This document shows positions 1 through 6,790 of a stretch of 10,927 bases of DNA, piece by piece. The number at the start of each line of letters is the position of its first letter. Positions within the stretch are counted from its first letter, which is position 1. The notes beneath the pieces were generated by a model. That model worked only from the letters and a program-made list of their open reading frames with translations. It was not told where the DNA came from and did not search any database. Source of the stretch: an uncultured delta proteobacterium. Its GTDB lineage: Bacteria > Desulfobacterota > WTBG01 > CAIYCZ01. The stretch covers positions 1-10,927 of the forward strand of contig CAIYCZ010000055.1 of NCBI GenBank assembly GCA_903924805.1. The letters are read 5' to 3'. A program made the position numbers and the translations under genes.

Positions 1-29
1 AACTCGTAACCCGGAACATTTTATTAAAC

Positions 30-833
30 ATGAAAGCTCCGCTCTATTACCAATCATACGGAAAAGGAAAGCCCCTTGTTCTCATCCATGGCTGGACAAT
101 GGATTCACGGGTCTGGAACCCGTTTGTAGAAGAGTTTTTAAATCAGTATAACGTGATAACCCTTGACCTGCGGGGACATGGGAACTCATCCTCGCTTCCC
201 GGCCCTTATGACTTTAAGGCCTTTGCAGAGGATATCCTTGGTTTAATTGAGCATCTGTCACTTGAGCATATAACACTCATTGGCTGGTCAATGGGGGTAT
301 CGGTAATTCTTGCAATGCTTGAAAAGCAGATTCCAGAAGTTGATTCTCTGGTTTTTATCAGCGGCACACCCTCGCTCACGGCACGCGAAGACTATCCCTG
401 TGGTCTGCCGCGCGGAGAAGTTCACCGCCTCCTCAGGCAGGTTAAAAAAGATTATCAAACAGGCATGAAAAATTTTTACAATCTCGTTTTCCAGGGAAAG
501 GATTTAAGTTCCGGACACAGTGAAGGAGTAAAATCGTTAGTGTGTGATATAAGCCGTATTCCACCACAAACGGTTGCCCTTGAATCACTGCACTGTCTGC
601 AGAATGAAGACCTTCGGCCATCCCTGAGCACTATCCGGGTTCCGACGCTTCTCATACACGGAGCCCTTGACCGGATATGCATGCCTGCTGCAGCACAATA
701 CATGGCCGAGCACATTACCGGTGCAGCTCTTTTAATGATTGAAGAAACAGGGCATGCTCCATTCCTTATTGAAAAAGAAAAAGTGCATAGTGCGATTAGA
801 AAATTTATTAGAAGTACGAGCACCACAGGATGA
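30..833 (+). CDS. bioH: BioH-like alpha/beta hydrolase, probable pimeloyl-ACP methyl ester carboxylesterase
   Basis: This is a 267-residue cytoplasmic alpha/beta-hydrolase. A complete triad can be placed: nucleophile Ser87 in GWSMG, Asp214 in HGALD and His242 in GHAPF. The oxyanion HG motif is at residues 20-21. Spacing and length match BioH, which hydrolyses the methyl ester of pimeloyl-ACP to end the BioC-initiated synthesis of the pimeloyl chain. The fold alone does not fix the substrate. The BioH call rests on the bioC gene that follows on the same strand 78 bases later, a common arrangement in biotin operons. The ATG at 30 is the only good start, although its Shine-Dalgarno is weak. An upstream gene, perhaps another bio gene, may end just before the window. 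It could also be a generic esterase. Confidence 0.82.
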   Translation: MKAPLYYQSYGKGKPLVLIHGWTMDSRVWNPFVEEFLNQYNVITLDLRGHGNSSSLPGPYDFKAFAEDILGLIEHLSLEHITLIGWSMGVSVILAMLEKQIPEVDSLVFISGTPSLTAREDYPCGLPRGEVHRLLRQVKKDYQTGMKNFYNLVFQGKDLSSGHSEGVKSLVCDISRIPPQTVALESLHCLQNEDLRPSLSTIRVPTLLIHGALDRICMPAAAQYMAEHITGAALLMIEETGHAPFLIEKEKVHSAIRKFIRSTSTTG

Positions 834-860
834 TTTTTATTAGAAAAGTAAGAAAAAGTC

Positions 861-897
861 CCTTCTCCCTTGAGGGGAGAAGGTTGGGATGAGGGTG
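861..897 (+). repeat. GC-rich palindromic repeat (REP-like), copy 1
   Basis: A perfect 9-base stem (861-869 with 875-883) encloses a 5-base loop and is followed by a G-rich tail, GGGATGAGGGTG (886-897). A second element with the same design lies at 9975-10012 in the same orientation. Short dispersed palindromes of this style are common in intergenic DNA of many bacteria. On the - strand the stem is followed by a T-rich run (about 853-859), so it could terminate antisense transcription. On the + strand there is no U-tract. Confidence 0.65.
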
Positions 898-911
898 ATT
901 CAGGATCTCTG

Positions 912-1727
912 ATGAGCACTATTGATAAAACATTTGTAAAAAAATCGTTTAACCGCCATGCACTCACCTATGACCACAATGCAGGCCTACAGGCAAGCCT
1001 TGGGAACCTCCTGCTGGAGTTTTTGAATGGCGCTACGCACCGGGAATCAAAAATTCTTGATATAGGTATGGGCACCGGGAGCATGACGGCAACCCTGATG
1101 AAACGGTTTCCGGATGTCCGGATACATGGATGTGATAGTGCAGTAAACATGGTTGCCTGTGCACGGAGCAAAGATGCTCTTACATCACGGAAGGAGCTTT
1201 TTATAACTGCAGATAGCGAGTTTCTTCCGTATCGCTCAGGCAGATTTGATCTGGTTATTTCAAGCCTTACGTATCAATGGCTCGAGCGGTGCGACAGGGC
1301 ATTTGGTGAAGTATTGCGGGTGCTGAAGCCGGGCGGCAGGTTCCTCTGTTCAGCCTTTGGGGGAAAAACCTTTGCGGAACTGAGAACCTCCTATGCCCGG
1401 GCATGCAGGGAATCAGCCTATACCCACGGTGAAGCACTGCAGCTGCATTTTACCGAGGACCAATTTCTTGCCATGCTCACGTCTGCAGGGTTCATAAAAC
1501 CCTTCATGTGCACCCGTCTCATCACGGAACACTACCGGACGGTAGGAGACCTGGTTCGATCCATAAAGGGGATGGGTGCGCAGAATGCGTCAGACCGGAG
1601 AAACAGAGGGCTGGGGATTCGGAAGGTGTGGAGGAGGATGGTTGAACTGTATGAAAAAGATTTTGGGCTGCCCGGCAGAATCCCTGCTACCTTTGAAGTG
1701 ATTATGGGAGGAGGGAGGAAACCATAA
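912..1727 (+). CDS. bioC: Malonyl-ACP O-methyltransferase BioC
   Basis: This 271-residue class I SAM-dependent methyltransferase has motif I ILDIGMGTG at residues 48-56. BioC-type signatures follow: SSLTYQWL (117-124), the post-strand loop LRVLKPGG (135-142), SIKGMGAQN (217-225) and the C-terminal segment PATFEVIMGGGRK. BioC methylates malonyl-ACP so that the fatty-acid synthase accepts it as a primer for pimelate synthesis. The frame stays open upstream to 870, but those residues come from the palindromic repeat. The ATG at 912, with a short AGGA (902-905) six bases upstream, gives the family's usual N-terminus (VKKSFNRHALTYD). It pairs with the BioH-like gene before it. No bioD or other bio gene follows. 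Confidence 0.9.
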   Translation: MSTIDKTFVKKSFNRHALTYDHNAGLQASLGNLLLEFLNGATHRESKILDIGMGTGSMTATLMKRFPDVRIHGCDSAVNMVACARSKDALTSRKELFITADSEFLPYRSGRFDLVISSLTYQWLERCDRAFGEVLRVLKPGGRFLCSAFGGKTFAELRTSYARACRESAYTHGEALQLHFTEDQFLAMLTSAGFIKPFMCTRLITEHYRTVGDLVRSIKGMGAQNASDRRNRGLGIRKVWRRMVELYEKDFGLPGRIPATFEVIMGGGRKP

Positions 1728-1752
1728 AAGGTGAAAATAGAGTTCACAAGTC

Positions 1753-1782
1753 AGCATGCAAAATATGCAGGCCTGCTTTTTT
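1753..1782 (+). terminator. Probable intrinsic terminator after bioC
   Basis: Starting 25 bases after the bioC stop, AGCATGC (1753-1759) can pair with GCCTGCT (1771-1777) with one mismatch. A compact GCAGGCCTGC palindrome (1767-1776) overlaps the right arm. The structure runs into six T residues at 1777-1782. The stem is not ideal, but the position and T-run suit the end of the biotin operon. Confidence 0.5.
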
Positions 1783-1800
1783 ATTCTGGACTCTGACTTC

Positions 1801-1870
1801 TTGTTTTAAAATTGATAAACAAGAGAGTACGTATAATTTATTTTCAACATGAACCATAGATGATATAATA
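1801..1870 (+). promoter_or_regulatory. AT-rich promoter region for the CoA-metabolism cluster
   Basis: Two exact TATAAT hexamers occur, at 1832-1837 and 1864-1869, in an AT-rich stretch after the bioC terminator and 92-160 bases before the next start. The first has TTGATA at 1812-1817 but a spacer of only 14 bases. The second has only weak -35 candidates (around 1841-1847). One or both may drive the CoA-transferase operon. A start site cannot be assigned from sequence alone. Confidence 0.4.
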
Positions 1871-1887
1871 AATAGAAATGCGACAGG

Positions 1888-1913
1888 CGGATTTGAAGCT
1901 GCCGTTCAAACCG
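1888..1913 (+). promoter_or_regulatory. Interrupted dyad, candidate operator or leader hairpin
   Basis: TTTGAA (1892-1897) and TTCAAA (1905-1910) form a perfect 6-base inverted repeat around a 7-base centre. CGG (1888-1890) and CCG (1911-1913) extend it to 9 pairs with one bulged A. It lies just downstream of the TATAAT hexamers and 49 bases before the CoA-transferase start. That is a natural place for a repressor site or a 5'-leader hairpin. No regulator gene is visible in the window. Confidence 0.3.
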
Positions 1914-1961
1914 AGCGGTGGGTTGCAGACATAAAAAAGATTAACCCCGGATGTTCATACC

Positions 1962-3839
1962 ATGATAGAAAAACTGGAAGAGATAAAAAAGCGCTATCCT
2001 GAAAAGTTTGTGCCGGAGAACTCGGTATTTTCCCACATACATCCCGGCGACAGGATATTTATCGGGACAGCCTGCGGCGAGCCGCAATATCTTGTCCGGG
2101 CCCTCATTGACTATGTAAACGCCAATCCCAAGGCATTTTTTGATGCCGAAGTCATGCACGTGTGGACCCTCGGCCTTGCACCATATGCCGATGAGAAATT
2201 CAAGCGCAACTTCAGGCACAATTCATTTTTTATCACCGACAATACCCGGGAAGCGGTAAATACCGGCCTTGCAGACTACAGTTCCATATTCTTCTCCCAG
2301 ATCCCCGCTCTTTTTTATCGCGGCATGGTAAAGGTTGATGTGGCCCTCATACAAACGTCGCTGCCGGATGAGCACGGCTATGTGAGCCTTGGCATAAGTG
2401 TTGATATCGTCAAGGCAGCAGTAGAAAATGCCAAGCTGGTCATTGTGCAGGTTAATGCACACATGCCGCGTATTCACGGGGACACGTTCATCCACGTGAA
2501 GGATATTGATTTTATTATATCCTTTGATGAGCCGCTTTTGGAGTTTGGGACCACCGTGCCCGATGACATTGCAGATAAAATCGGAAACTACATCGCCCGC
2601 ATTGTGCTGGACGGAGATACCATTCAGGTTGGTTATGGAAGCATTCCCAATGCAATTCTCACCCACCTGCATACCAAAAAGCATCTTGGCGTTCATTCAG
2701 AACTGCTCACCCCCGGCGTTGTAGCGCTGATGCAGGGCGGGGTTATTGATAATTCCAGAAAGACTATTGACCGGGGAAAAACCGTTGCAGCCTTCTGCAT
2801 GGGCAATAAGGAGACCTATGAATATCTCCATGATAACCCGAGCGTGGACTTCAGGACCATTGACTACACCAATAATCCGCTGATTATCGCCAGCCATAAG
2901 AACATGACCGCCATTAACGCTGCCCTGCAGATAGACCTGACCGGCCAGGCAACGGCCGAGTCCATTGGCAAGCGCTTTTACAGCGGCGTTGGCGGGCAGG
3001 CAGACTTTATGCGCGGAACCGTGCTGGCGCCCGGCGGTAAAACGATTCTTGCCATACGTTCCACGTCAAATGACGGACAGTATTCCCGGATTGTCCCCTG
3101 CCTTGATGAGGGAGCAGGGGTGACCCTGGTGCGGGGAGATATTCACTATGTAGTTACCGAATACGGGATTGTATATCTGCACGGAAAAAATGTCCGGGAG
3201 CGGGCGATGGATCTGATCTCCATTGCCCATCCGAAATTTCAGACCTGGCTTATAGAAGAGGCCAAGAAGCTCGGCTACATATACCGCGACCAGGCATTCA
3301 TACCGGGCAAAAAAGGTGAATATCCGGAAAACCTGGAAACCCGTCGCATTACCAAAACGGGCCTTGAGATACTGCTGCGGCCGGTAAAAATAAGTGATGA
3401 GCCGCTGCTCAAGGATTTCTTTTATGCTCTTTCCGATCAGACCACCTACCGCAGGTTTATTTCAGTGCGGCGCGATATGCCCCATGAGCGGCTGCAGGAG
3501 TTTGTAGTCATTGACTATACCAAGGAGACGGTAATCCTTGCCGTAACCCAGCGCGAGGAACAAGAAGAGATTATCGGCGTGGTGCAATGCGGCATAGACA
3601 AAGTTACGCACACGGCAGAGGTTGGCGTGGTAGTGCGGGATGCGTATCAGGGCAGGGGCGTGGGTACGGAACTGTTGTCCTATCTGACCTATATTGCCAA
3701 GCGGCAGGGCCTTCTGGGCTTTACCGCAGATGTGCTGGTTGAAAACCGGCCGATGATGAACCTGTTTGAAAAAATGGGATTTGATCTTGAGAAGCGGCGC
3801 AGCGAACAGGTGTACGAGCTGAAGATGACATTCAGGTGA
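1962..3839 (+). CDS. Acetyl-CoA hydrolase/CoA-transferase fused to a GNAT acetyltransferase
   Basis: This is a 625-residue two-part protein. Residues 1 to about 445 are a class I acetyl-CoA hydrolase/4-hydroxybutyrate CoA-transferase-type enzyme. It shows GYGSIPNAI (224-232), the probable catalytic Glu247 in HSELLTPG, a glycine-rich SGVGGQADF (341-349) and the family signature from VVTEYGIVYLHGKN to IAHPKF (397-426). Such enzymes move CoA between acyl-CoA and a free acid through a glutamyl-CoA thioester. Residues about 468-625 are a GNAT N-acetyltransferase with the acetyl-CoA pyrophosphate loop YQGRGVGTELL (562-572). Its opening (LLRPVKISDEPLLKDFF) resembles the GNAT domain of Pat/PatZ protein lysine acetyltransferases. 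The fusion is one uninterrupted frame, and related fusions are known in bacteria. The ATG at 1962 has a poor Shine-Dalgarno. Neither the acyl substrate nor the acetylation target can be read from sequence. Confidence 0.88.
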   Translation: MIEKLEEIKKRYPEKFVPENSVFSHIHPGDRIFIGTACGEPQYLVRALIDYVNANPKAFFDAEVMHVWTLGLAPYADEKFKRNFRHNSFFITDNTREAVNTGLADYSSIFFSQIPALFYRGMVKVDVALIQTSLPDEHGYVSLGISVDIVKAAVENAKLVIVQVNAHMPRIHGDTFIHVKDIDFIISFDEPLLEFGTTVPDDIADKIGNYIARIVLDGDTIQVGYGSIPNAILTHLHTKKHLGVHSELLTPGVVALMQGGVIDNSRKTIDRGKTVAAFCMGNKETYEYLHDNPSVDFRTIDYTNNPLIIASHKNMTAINAALQIDLTGQATAESIGKRFYSGVGGQADFMRGTVLAPGGKTILAIRSTSNDGQYSRIVPCLDEGAGVTLVRGDIHYVVTEYGIVYLHGKNVRERAMDLISIAHPKFQTWLIEEAKKLGYIYRDQAFIPGKKGEYPENLETRRITKTGLEILLRPVKISDEPLLKDFFYALSDQTTYRRFISVRRDMPHERLQEFVVIDYTKETVILAVTQREEQEEIIGVVQCGIDKVTHTAEVGVVVRDAYQGRGVGTELLSYLTYIAKRQGLLGFTADVLVENRPMMNLFEKMGFDLEKRRSEQVYELKMTFR

Positions 3840-3900
3840 TTATACACGTACTGCTGTTGCCTGATAGTAGACACCAACCAGGTAGGGAAAAGAGAGAACC

Positions 3901-5211
3901 ATGGACTGCATAGGAACACAAAATCTAAGAAAGGTCTTGGAGTATAAGGTTAGACAGTTTTCTGACAAAGAATTTTTAGTTTTTGAAGACCAGGAAGGAT
4001 ATGTCATCAGCTATACCTACCGGCAGTTTGACGAGATGGTCAACAGGTATGCCACTATCCTTATGAGCACGGGCATTAAGAAGGGCGACAAGGTAACCGT
4101 TCACCTCTCCAATTCTCCCGAATTTCTCTTTTCCTTCTTTGCCTGTGCCAAGATAGGGGTAGTAATAGTACCGACAAATATCCTGTCCGGTGTCCCGGAA
4201 ATGGAATATTTTCTTGATTTTTCTGATGCCGTTGGCGTTATTACGGAGCCACGGTATATGGAGCTGTTCGATAGCCTGCTGGGGAAGTGCAAAAAGGTGC
4301 AGCAGGTATTTGTTGCGCGGACCGTGCCGGGGTATCCGCACAGCGCCCTGTATCCTCATGCCACGGTTATTGCTGATGCGCTGAAAGACGCTCCAAAAGA
4401 CCTGCCTGAGGTGCCCATACAGTGTGAAGATGTGCTGATGATGCTTTTTACTCACGACCCGGTGCGCCCCAAGGCAGTCCAGCTGACCCACGCCAATGCA
4501 GTGTTTGCCGGAATTTTCGGCGCACAGGCGTGGAAAGTGGTTCCGGAAGACCGGCATTTTATAACCTTGCCGCTGTTTCATGTGAACGGTCAGTTCATCT
4601 CCCTCATACCATCCCTGACAGCCGGCGCGACGCTGATTATAACTGAACAGTTCAGCGCGGCAAAATTCATGAAGCAGGCCAGGCGGCACCGGGCGACGAC
4701 CGCAAGCGTGGTTGGCGCAATGGTGCGGATGATTCTCAGTGAGCCGCCTGCGGAGCACGACGCAGAGCATTGCCTGCGTCTTATCATGTATGCCATTTCA
4801 GTAACTGATGAAGAGTGGGATGCCTTTGAATCGCGGTTCCGGGTGAGGCTCTGCGACCTGTGGGGAATGACGGAGACCCTGGGGGCTACCACCGTTAACC
4901 CTATTGACGGGATACTGAAGAAGAACTGCATAGGAATGCCGCGGCTGGGCACTGCGGTCATGGTCGTTGATGAGCATGCTGCTGAAGTCCCCGCCGGGAC
5001 GGTTGGAGAGCTTGTGGTACAGGGCGTGCCGGGCCGGACCATCATGAAGGGATACTATAAAAATCCTGACGCCACCAGTGCAACAATCAGGAACGGCTGG
5101 CTCCATACCGGTGACTATGCCTATATGGATGAAGCCGGCTATTTCCACTTTGTCGGCAGAAAAAAGGACGCAGCGGTATCACCGCACGTTCGTGTTATCA
5201 GTGAACAGTGA
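3901..5211 (+). CDS. CaiC-like AMP-dependent acyl-CoA ligase homologue, truncated and P-loop-degenerate
   Basis: This 436-residue protein belongs to the ANL superfamily (acyl-CoA synthetases) and resembles crotonobetaine/carnitine-CoA ligases. The N-terminal lobe is recognisable: LPLFHVNGQ (223-231), WGMTET (321-326), GELVVQGVPG (369-378) and GWLHTGD with Asp405. Two features argue against normal catalysis. The A3 phosphate loop, usually like YTSGTTGKPKG, reads FTHDPVRPKA (183-192), so its glycines and Ser/Thr residues are gone and it is one residue short. The protein also stops shortly after the A8 hinge (GRKKD, 419-423) and lacks the roughly 100-residue C-terminal lobe with the catalytic A10 lysine. 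No other frame before the next gene continues it. The frame is otherwise intact, so it may be a binding or regulatory pseudoenzyme. It sits 61 bases after the CoA-transferase/GNAT gene and before a CaiB-type transferase. GAGAG lies just before the ATG. Confidence 0.83.
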   Translation: MDCIGTQNLRKVLEYKVRQFSDKEFLVFEDQEGYVISYTYRQFDEMVNRYATILMSTGIKKGDKVTVHLSNSPEFLFSFFACAKIGVVIVPTNILSGVPEMEYFLDFSDAVGVITEPRYMELFDSLLGKCKKVQQVFVARTVPGYPHSALYPHATVIADALKDAPKDLPEVPIQCEDVLMMLFTHDPVRPKAVQLTHANAVFAGIFGAQAWKVVPEDRHFITLPLFHVNGQFISLIPSLTAGATLIITEQFSAAKFMKQARRHRATTASVVGAMVRMILSEPPAEHDAEHCLRLIMYAISVTDEEWDAFESRFRVRLCDLWGMTETLGATTVNPIDGILKKNCIGMPRLGTAVMVVDEHAAEVPAGTVGELVVQGVPGRTIMKGYYKNPDATSATIRNGWLHTGDYAYMDEAGYFHFVGRKKDAAVSPHVRVISEQ

Positions 5212-5336
5212 ATAGCGGCCGGTAAACAGGATGGAGGAGGGTGAAGATGGCGGGCGCTTAGAGAGGGCAGAAAGGATGCAGAGCAGCAGAATCAATACAG
5301 GGCAGTGGCACTGAACGTTAATCGCAACTTAACTTT

Positions 5337-5341
5337 GGAGG
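5337..5341 (+). promoter_or_regulatory. Ribosome binding site fixing the CaiB-type start
   Basis: GGAGG lies six bases before the ATG at 5348 and directly abuts the in-frame TTG at 5342. Normal spacing therefore selects the ATG. Confidence 0.75.
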
Positions 5342-5347
5342 TTGATT

Positions 5348-6622
5348 ATGGAAAAACTAAAACCAGGCCCCTTGCAGGGGGTTACCGTCTTAGACTTCAC
5401 ATGGGTATTGGCCGGTCCGTTTGCCACCAGGATACTTGGAGACATGGGGGCCTATATTATCAAAGTTGAGCGCTATAAGGATGGCACCAGCGAACGGCAC
5501 CTGCCGCTGCGGATAACCCACAACGGCGTAACCCAGAGCTCCTATAACATAAACTGTAACCGGGGCAAAAAGAGCATCTGTATAAACCTGAAAAGTCCCC
5601 GGGGCATGAAGCTTGTCCATGAGCTCATTAAAAAAAGCGATGTGCTCATTGAGAACTTTGCGCCCGGCGTTATGGACCGGCTGGGCCTCGACTATGAATC
5701 AGTCAAAAAGATCAAGAAAGATATTATTTACTGCTCGGTCTCATGCTTTGGCCACTGGGGGCCGTACAGCCACAAGCCCGGCTATGATATGATTGCCCAG
5801 GGAGCAAGCGGCTGGACCGATCAGAACATAAATCCTCAGATAGCCCCGGTGTCCATCGGTGACATGACCGCCTCAGTGAATGCTGCGGTCGCAATCTGCG
5901 GCGCTCTGTACAGCAGGACAATGACCGGCGTGGGTCAGAATATTGATATTTCCATGATGGACTGCCTGTTTGCATTGCACGAAAACACCCTTCCTTGGTA
6001 TCTGCTGAGCAGCGCCACCGGCAAGCCGGTTAACCCGCCAAAGATCGGGCGACACCATCCCGGATATGCGCCGTATGGTATTTATAAGGGTAAAAACGGC
6101 TATATAACGATTGCTTCTCTCACCCAGCCGCGTTGGGAGGGAATTGTCAAGACCATGGGCAAAGATTACGAGTGGCTGCTCTTAGACCCCCGCGCAGCAA
6201 CGGTCTCCACACGCTGTACGGAAGAGAATGCACCTTTTATCCATAAAGTTGTGGAGGAGTGGGTGATGTCCCAGGATTCTATTGAGGAAGCGGAACGGAA
6301 GCTTGAGGAAAACGGCTGTCCCTGCCTCCGTGTCCGCTCAATCAAAGAGCTGGCAGACAGTGACCCGCAGATAAAGGCGCGGGAAATGATGGTCGAGGTT
6401 GAGCAGCCGTTTATCGGCAAGGTGAGAATGTATGGAAGCCCGCTGAAAATGTCCGAGACCCCCACCGGGGTGAGAGGGCATGCGCCGCTGCTCGGCGAGC
6501 ACACCGAAGAGATTCTTGCCACGGTCCTGGGCTACAGCAAAGAGCAGGCTCAGCAGCTCTACACCCAGGAAGTGGTCTATCACGAACCGGCAGTGGATAT
6601 ATTAAACGAAAAAAAGGGTTAA
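5348..6622 (+). CDS. Class III CoA-transferase, CaiB/BaiF family
   Basis: The 424-residue product has the usual length of CaiB/BaiF (formyl-CoA/carnitine CoA-transferase) enzymes. The N-terminal Rossmann signature is clear (VLDFTWVLAGPFATRILGD from residue 14, then GAYIIKVE), as is LIENFAPGVMDRLGLDY (100-116). The probable catalytic aspartate is Asp172 in IGDMTAS, which forms the acyl-aspartyl anhydride in this family. These enzymes transfer CoA from an acyl-CoA donor to a carboxylate and act in the cytoplasm. The pairing with a CaiC-like ligase homologue recalls the carnitine (cai) arrangement, but no carnitine dehydratase or reductase genes are present, so the substrate is open. The gap before it (5212-5347) shows no clear promoter or terminator. 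It contains only a Shine-Dalgarno-like GGAGGAGG at 5233-5240 ahead of a four-codon frame that I do not regard as a gene. Confidence 0.92.
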   Translation: MEKLKPGPLQGVTVLDFTWVLAGPFATRILGDMGAYIIKVERYKDGTSERHLPLRITHNGVTQSSYNINCNRGKKSICINLKSPRGMKLVHELIKKSDVLIENFAPGVMDRLGLDYESVKKIKKDIIYCSVSCFGHWGPYSHKPGYDMIAQGASGWTDQNINPQIAPVSIGDMTASVNAAVAICGALYSRTMTGVGQNIDISMMDCLFALHENTLPWYLLSSATGKPVNPPKIGRHHPGYAPYGIYKGKNGYITIASLTQPRWEGIVKTMGKDYEWLLLDPRAATVSTRCTEENAPFIHKVVEEWVMSQDSIEEAERKLEENGCPCLRVRSIKELADSDPQIKAREMMVEVEQPFIGKVRMYGSPLKMSETPTGVRGHAPLLGEHTEEILATVLGYSKEQAQQLYTQEVVYHEPAVDILNEKKG

Positions 6623-6630
6623 GCATGGTA

Positions 6631-6665
6631 GACGCTGGAGCAGATAGTTGTAAACGCTCCACGTC
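6631..6665 (+). promoter_or_regulatory. Bulged hairpin in the gap before the acyl-CoA synthetase gene
   Basis: Eight bases after the CaiB-type stop, GACG (6631-6634) plus TGGAGC (6636-6641) can pair with GCTCCA (6656-6661) plus CGTC (6662-6665). This gives 10 pairs with one bulged C and a 14-base loop. No T-run follows, so it is not a standard terminator. CGTCA at 6662-6666 could instead pair with TGACG at 6686-6690, so alternative folds are possible. A role in mRNA stability or attenuation is inference. Confidence 0.35.
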
Positions 6666-6763
6666 ATAGGCATTATGGTACGAGGTGACGCAGGTGCACA
6701 GGGGAACTGGATATAAGGATTTGGCAGGGGATGCGGAACGGGAACATGCGCAGAGGAGTGTAT

Positions 6764-6790
6764 ATGAGAATGGTTAGAGGTGCAGCATGA
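6764..6790 (+). CDS. Possible 8-codon leader ORF coupled to the acyl-CoA synthetase
   Basis: ATG at 6764 opens a short frame encoding MRMVRGAA. It is preceded by a good Shine-Dalgarno, GAGGAG (6753-6758), five bases upstream. Its TGA overlaps the ATG of the synthetase gene in the arrangement ATGA (6787-6790), the classical form for translational coupling. It is far too short to judge by coding statistics and may be chance. Confidence 0.25.
   Translation: MRMVRGAA

Noticed and set aside
3976..4770. Long - strand open frame of 264 codons
   Set aside because: It lies entirely inside the ligase homologue, encodes no recognisable motif and is a shadow of the + strand coding pattern.
5247..5261. 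Short ORF with strong Shine-Dalgarno (GGAGGAGG) before the CaiB-type gene
   Set aside because: It has only four codons, with no coupling to the following start.
5212..5347. Missing C-terminal lobe of the CaiC-like ligase in a shifted frame
   Set aside because: All three frames after GRKKD end within about 20 codons or show no ANL C-terminal motif, and the gap is too short for a lobe of about 100 residues.
5342..5347. TTG start at 5342 for the CaiB-type transferase
   Set aside because: It directly abuts the GGAGG ribosome binding site; the ATG at 5348 has normal spacing.
6648..6676. Sigma-70 promoter TTGTAA-17-CATTAT
   Set aside because: Each hexamer matches only four of six positions, and the first overlaps the hairpin loop; this is too weak to call.
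6721..6736. Sigma-54 promoter (TTGGCA...TGCGG)
   Set aside because: The GG and GC elements are separated by 8 bases instead of the required 10.
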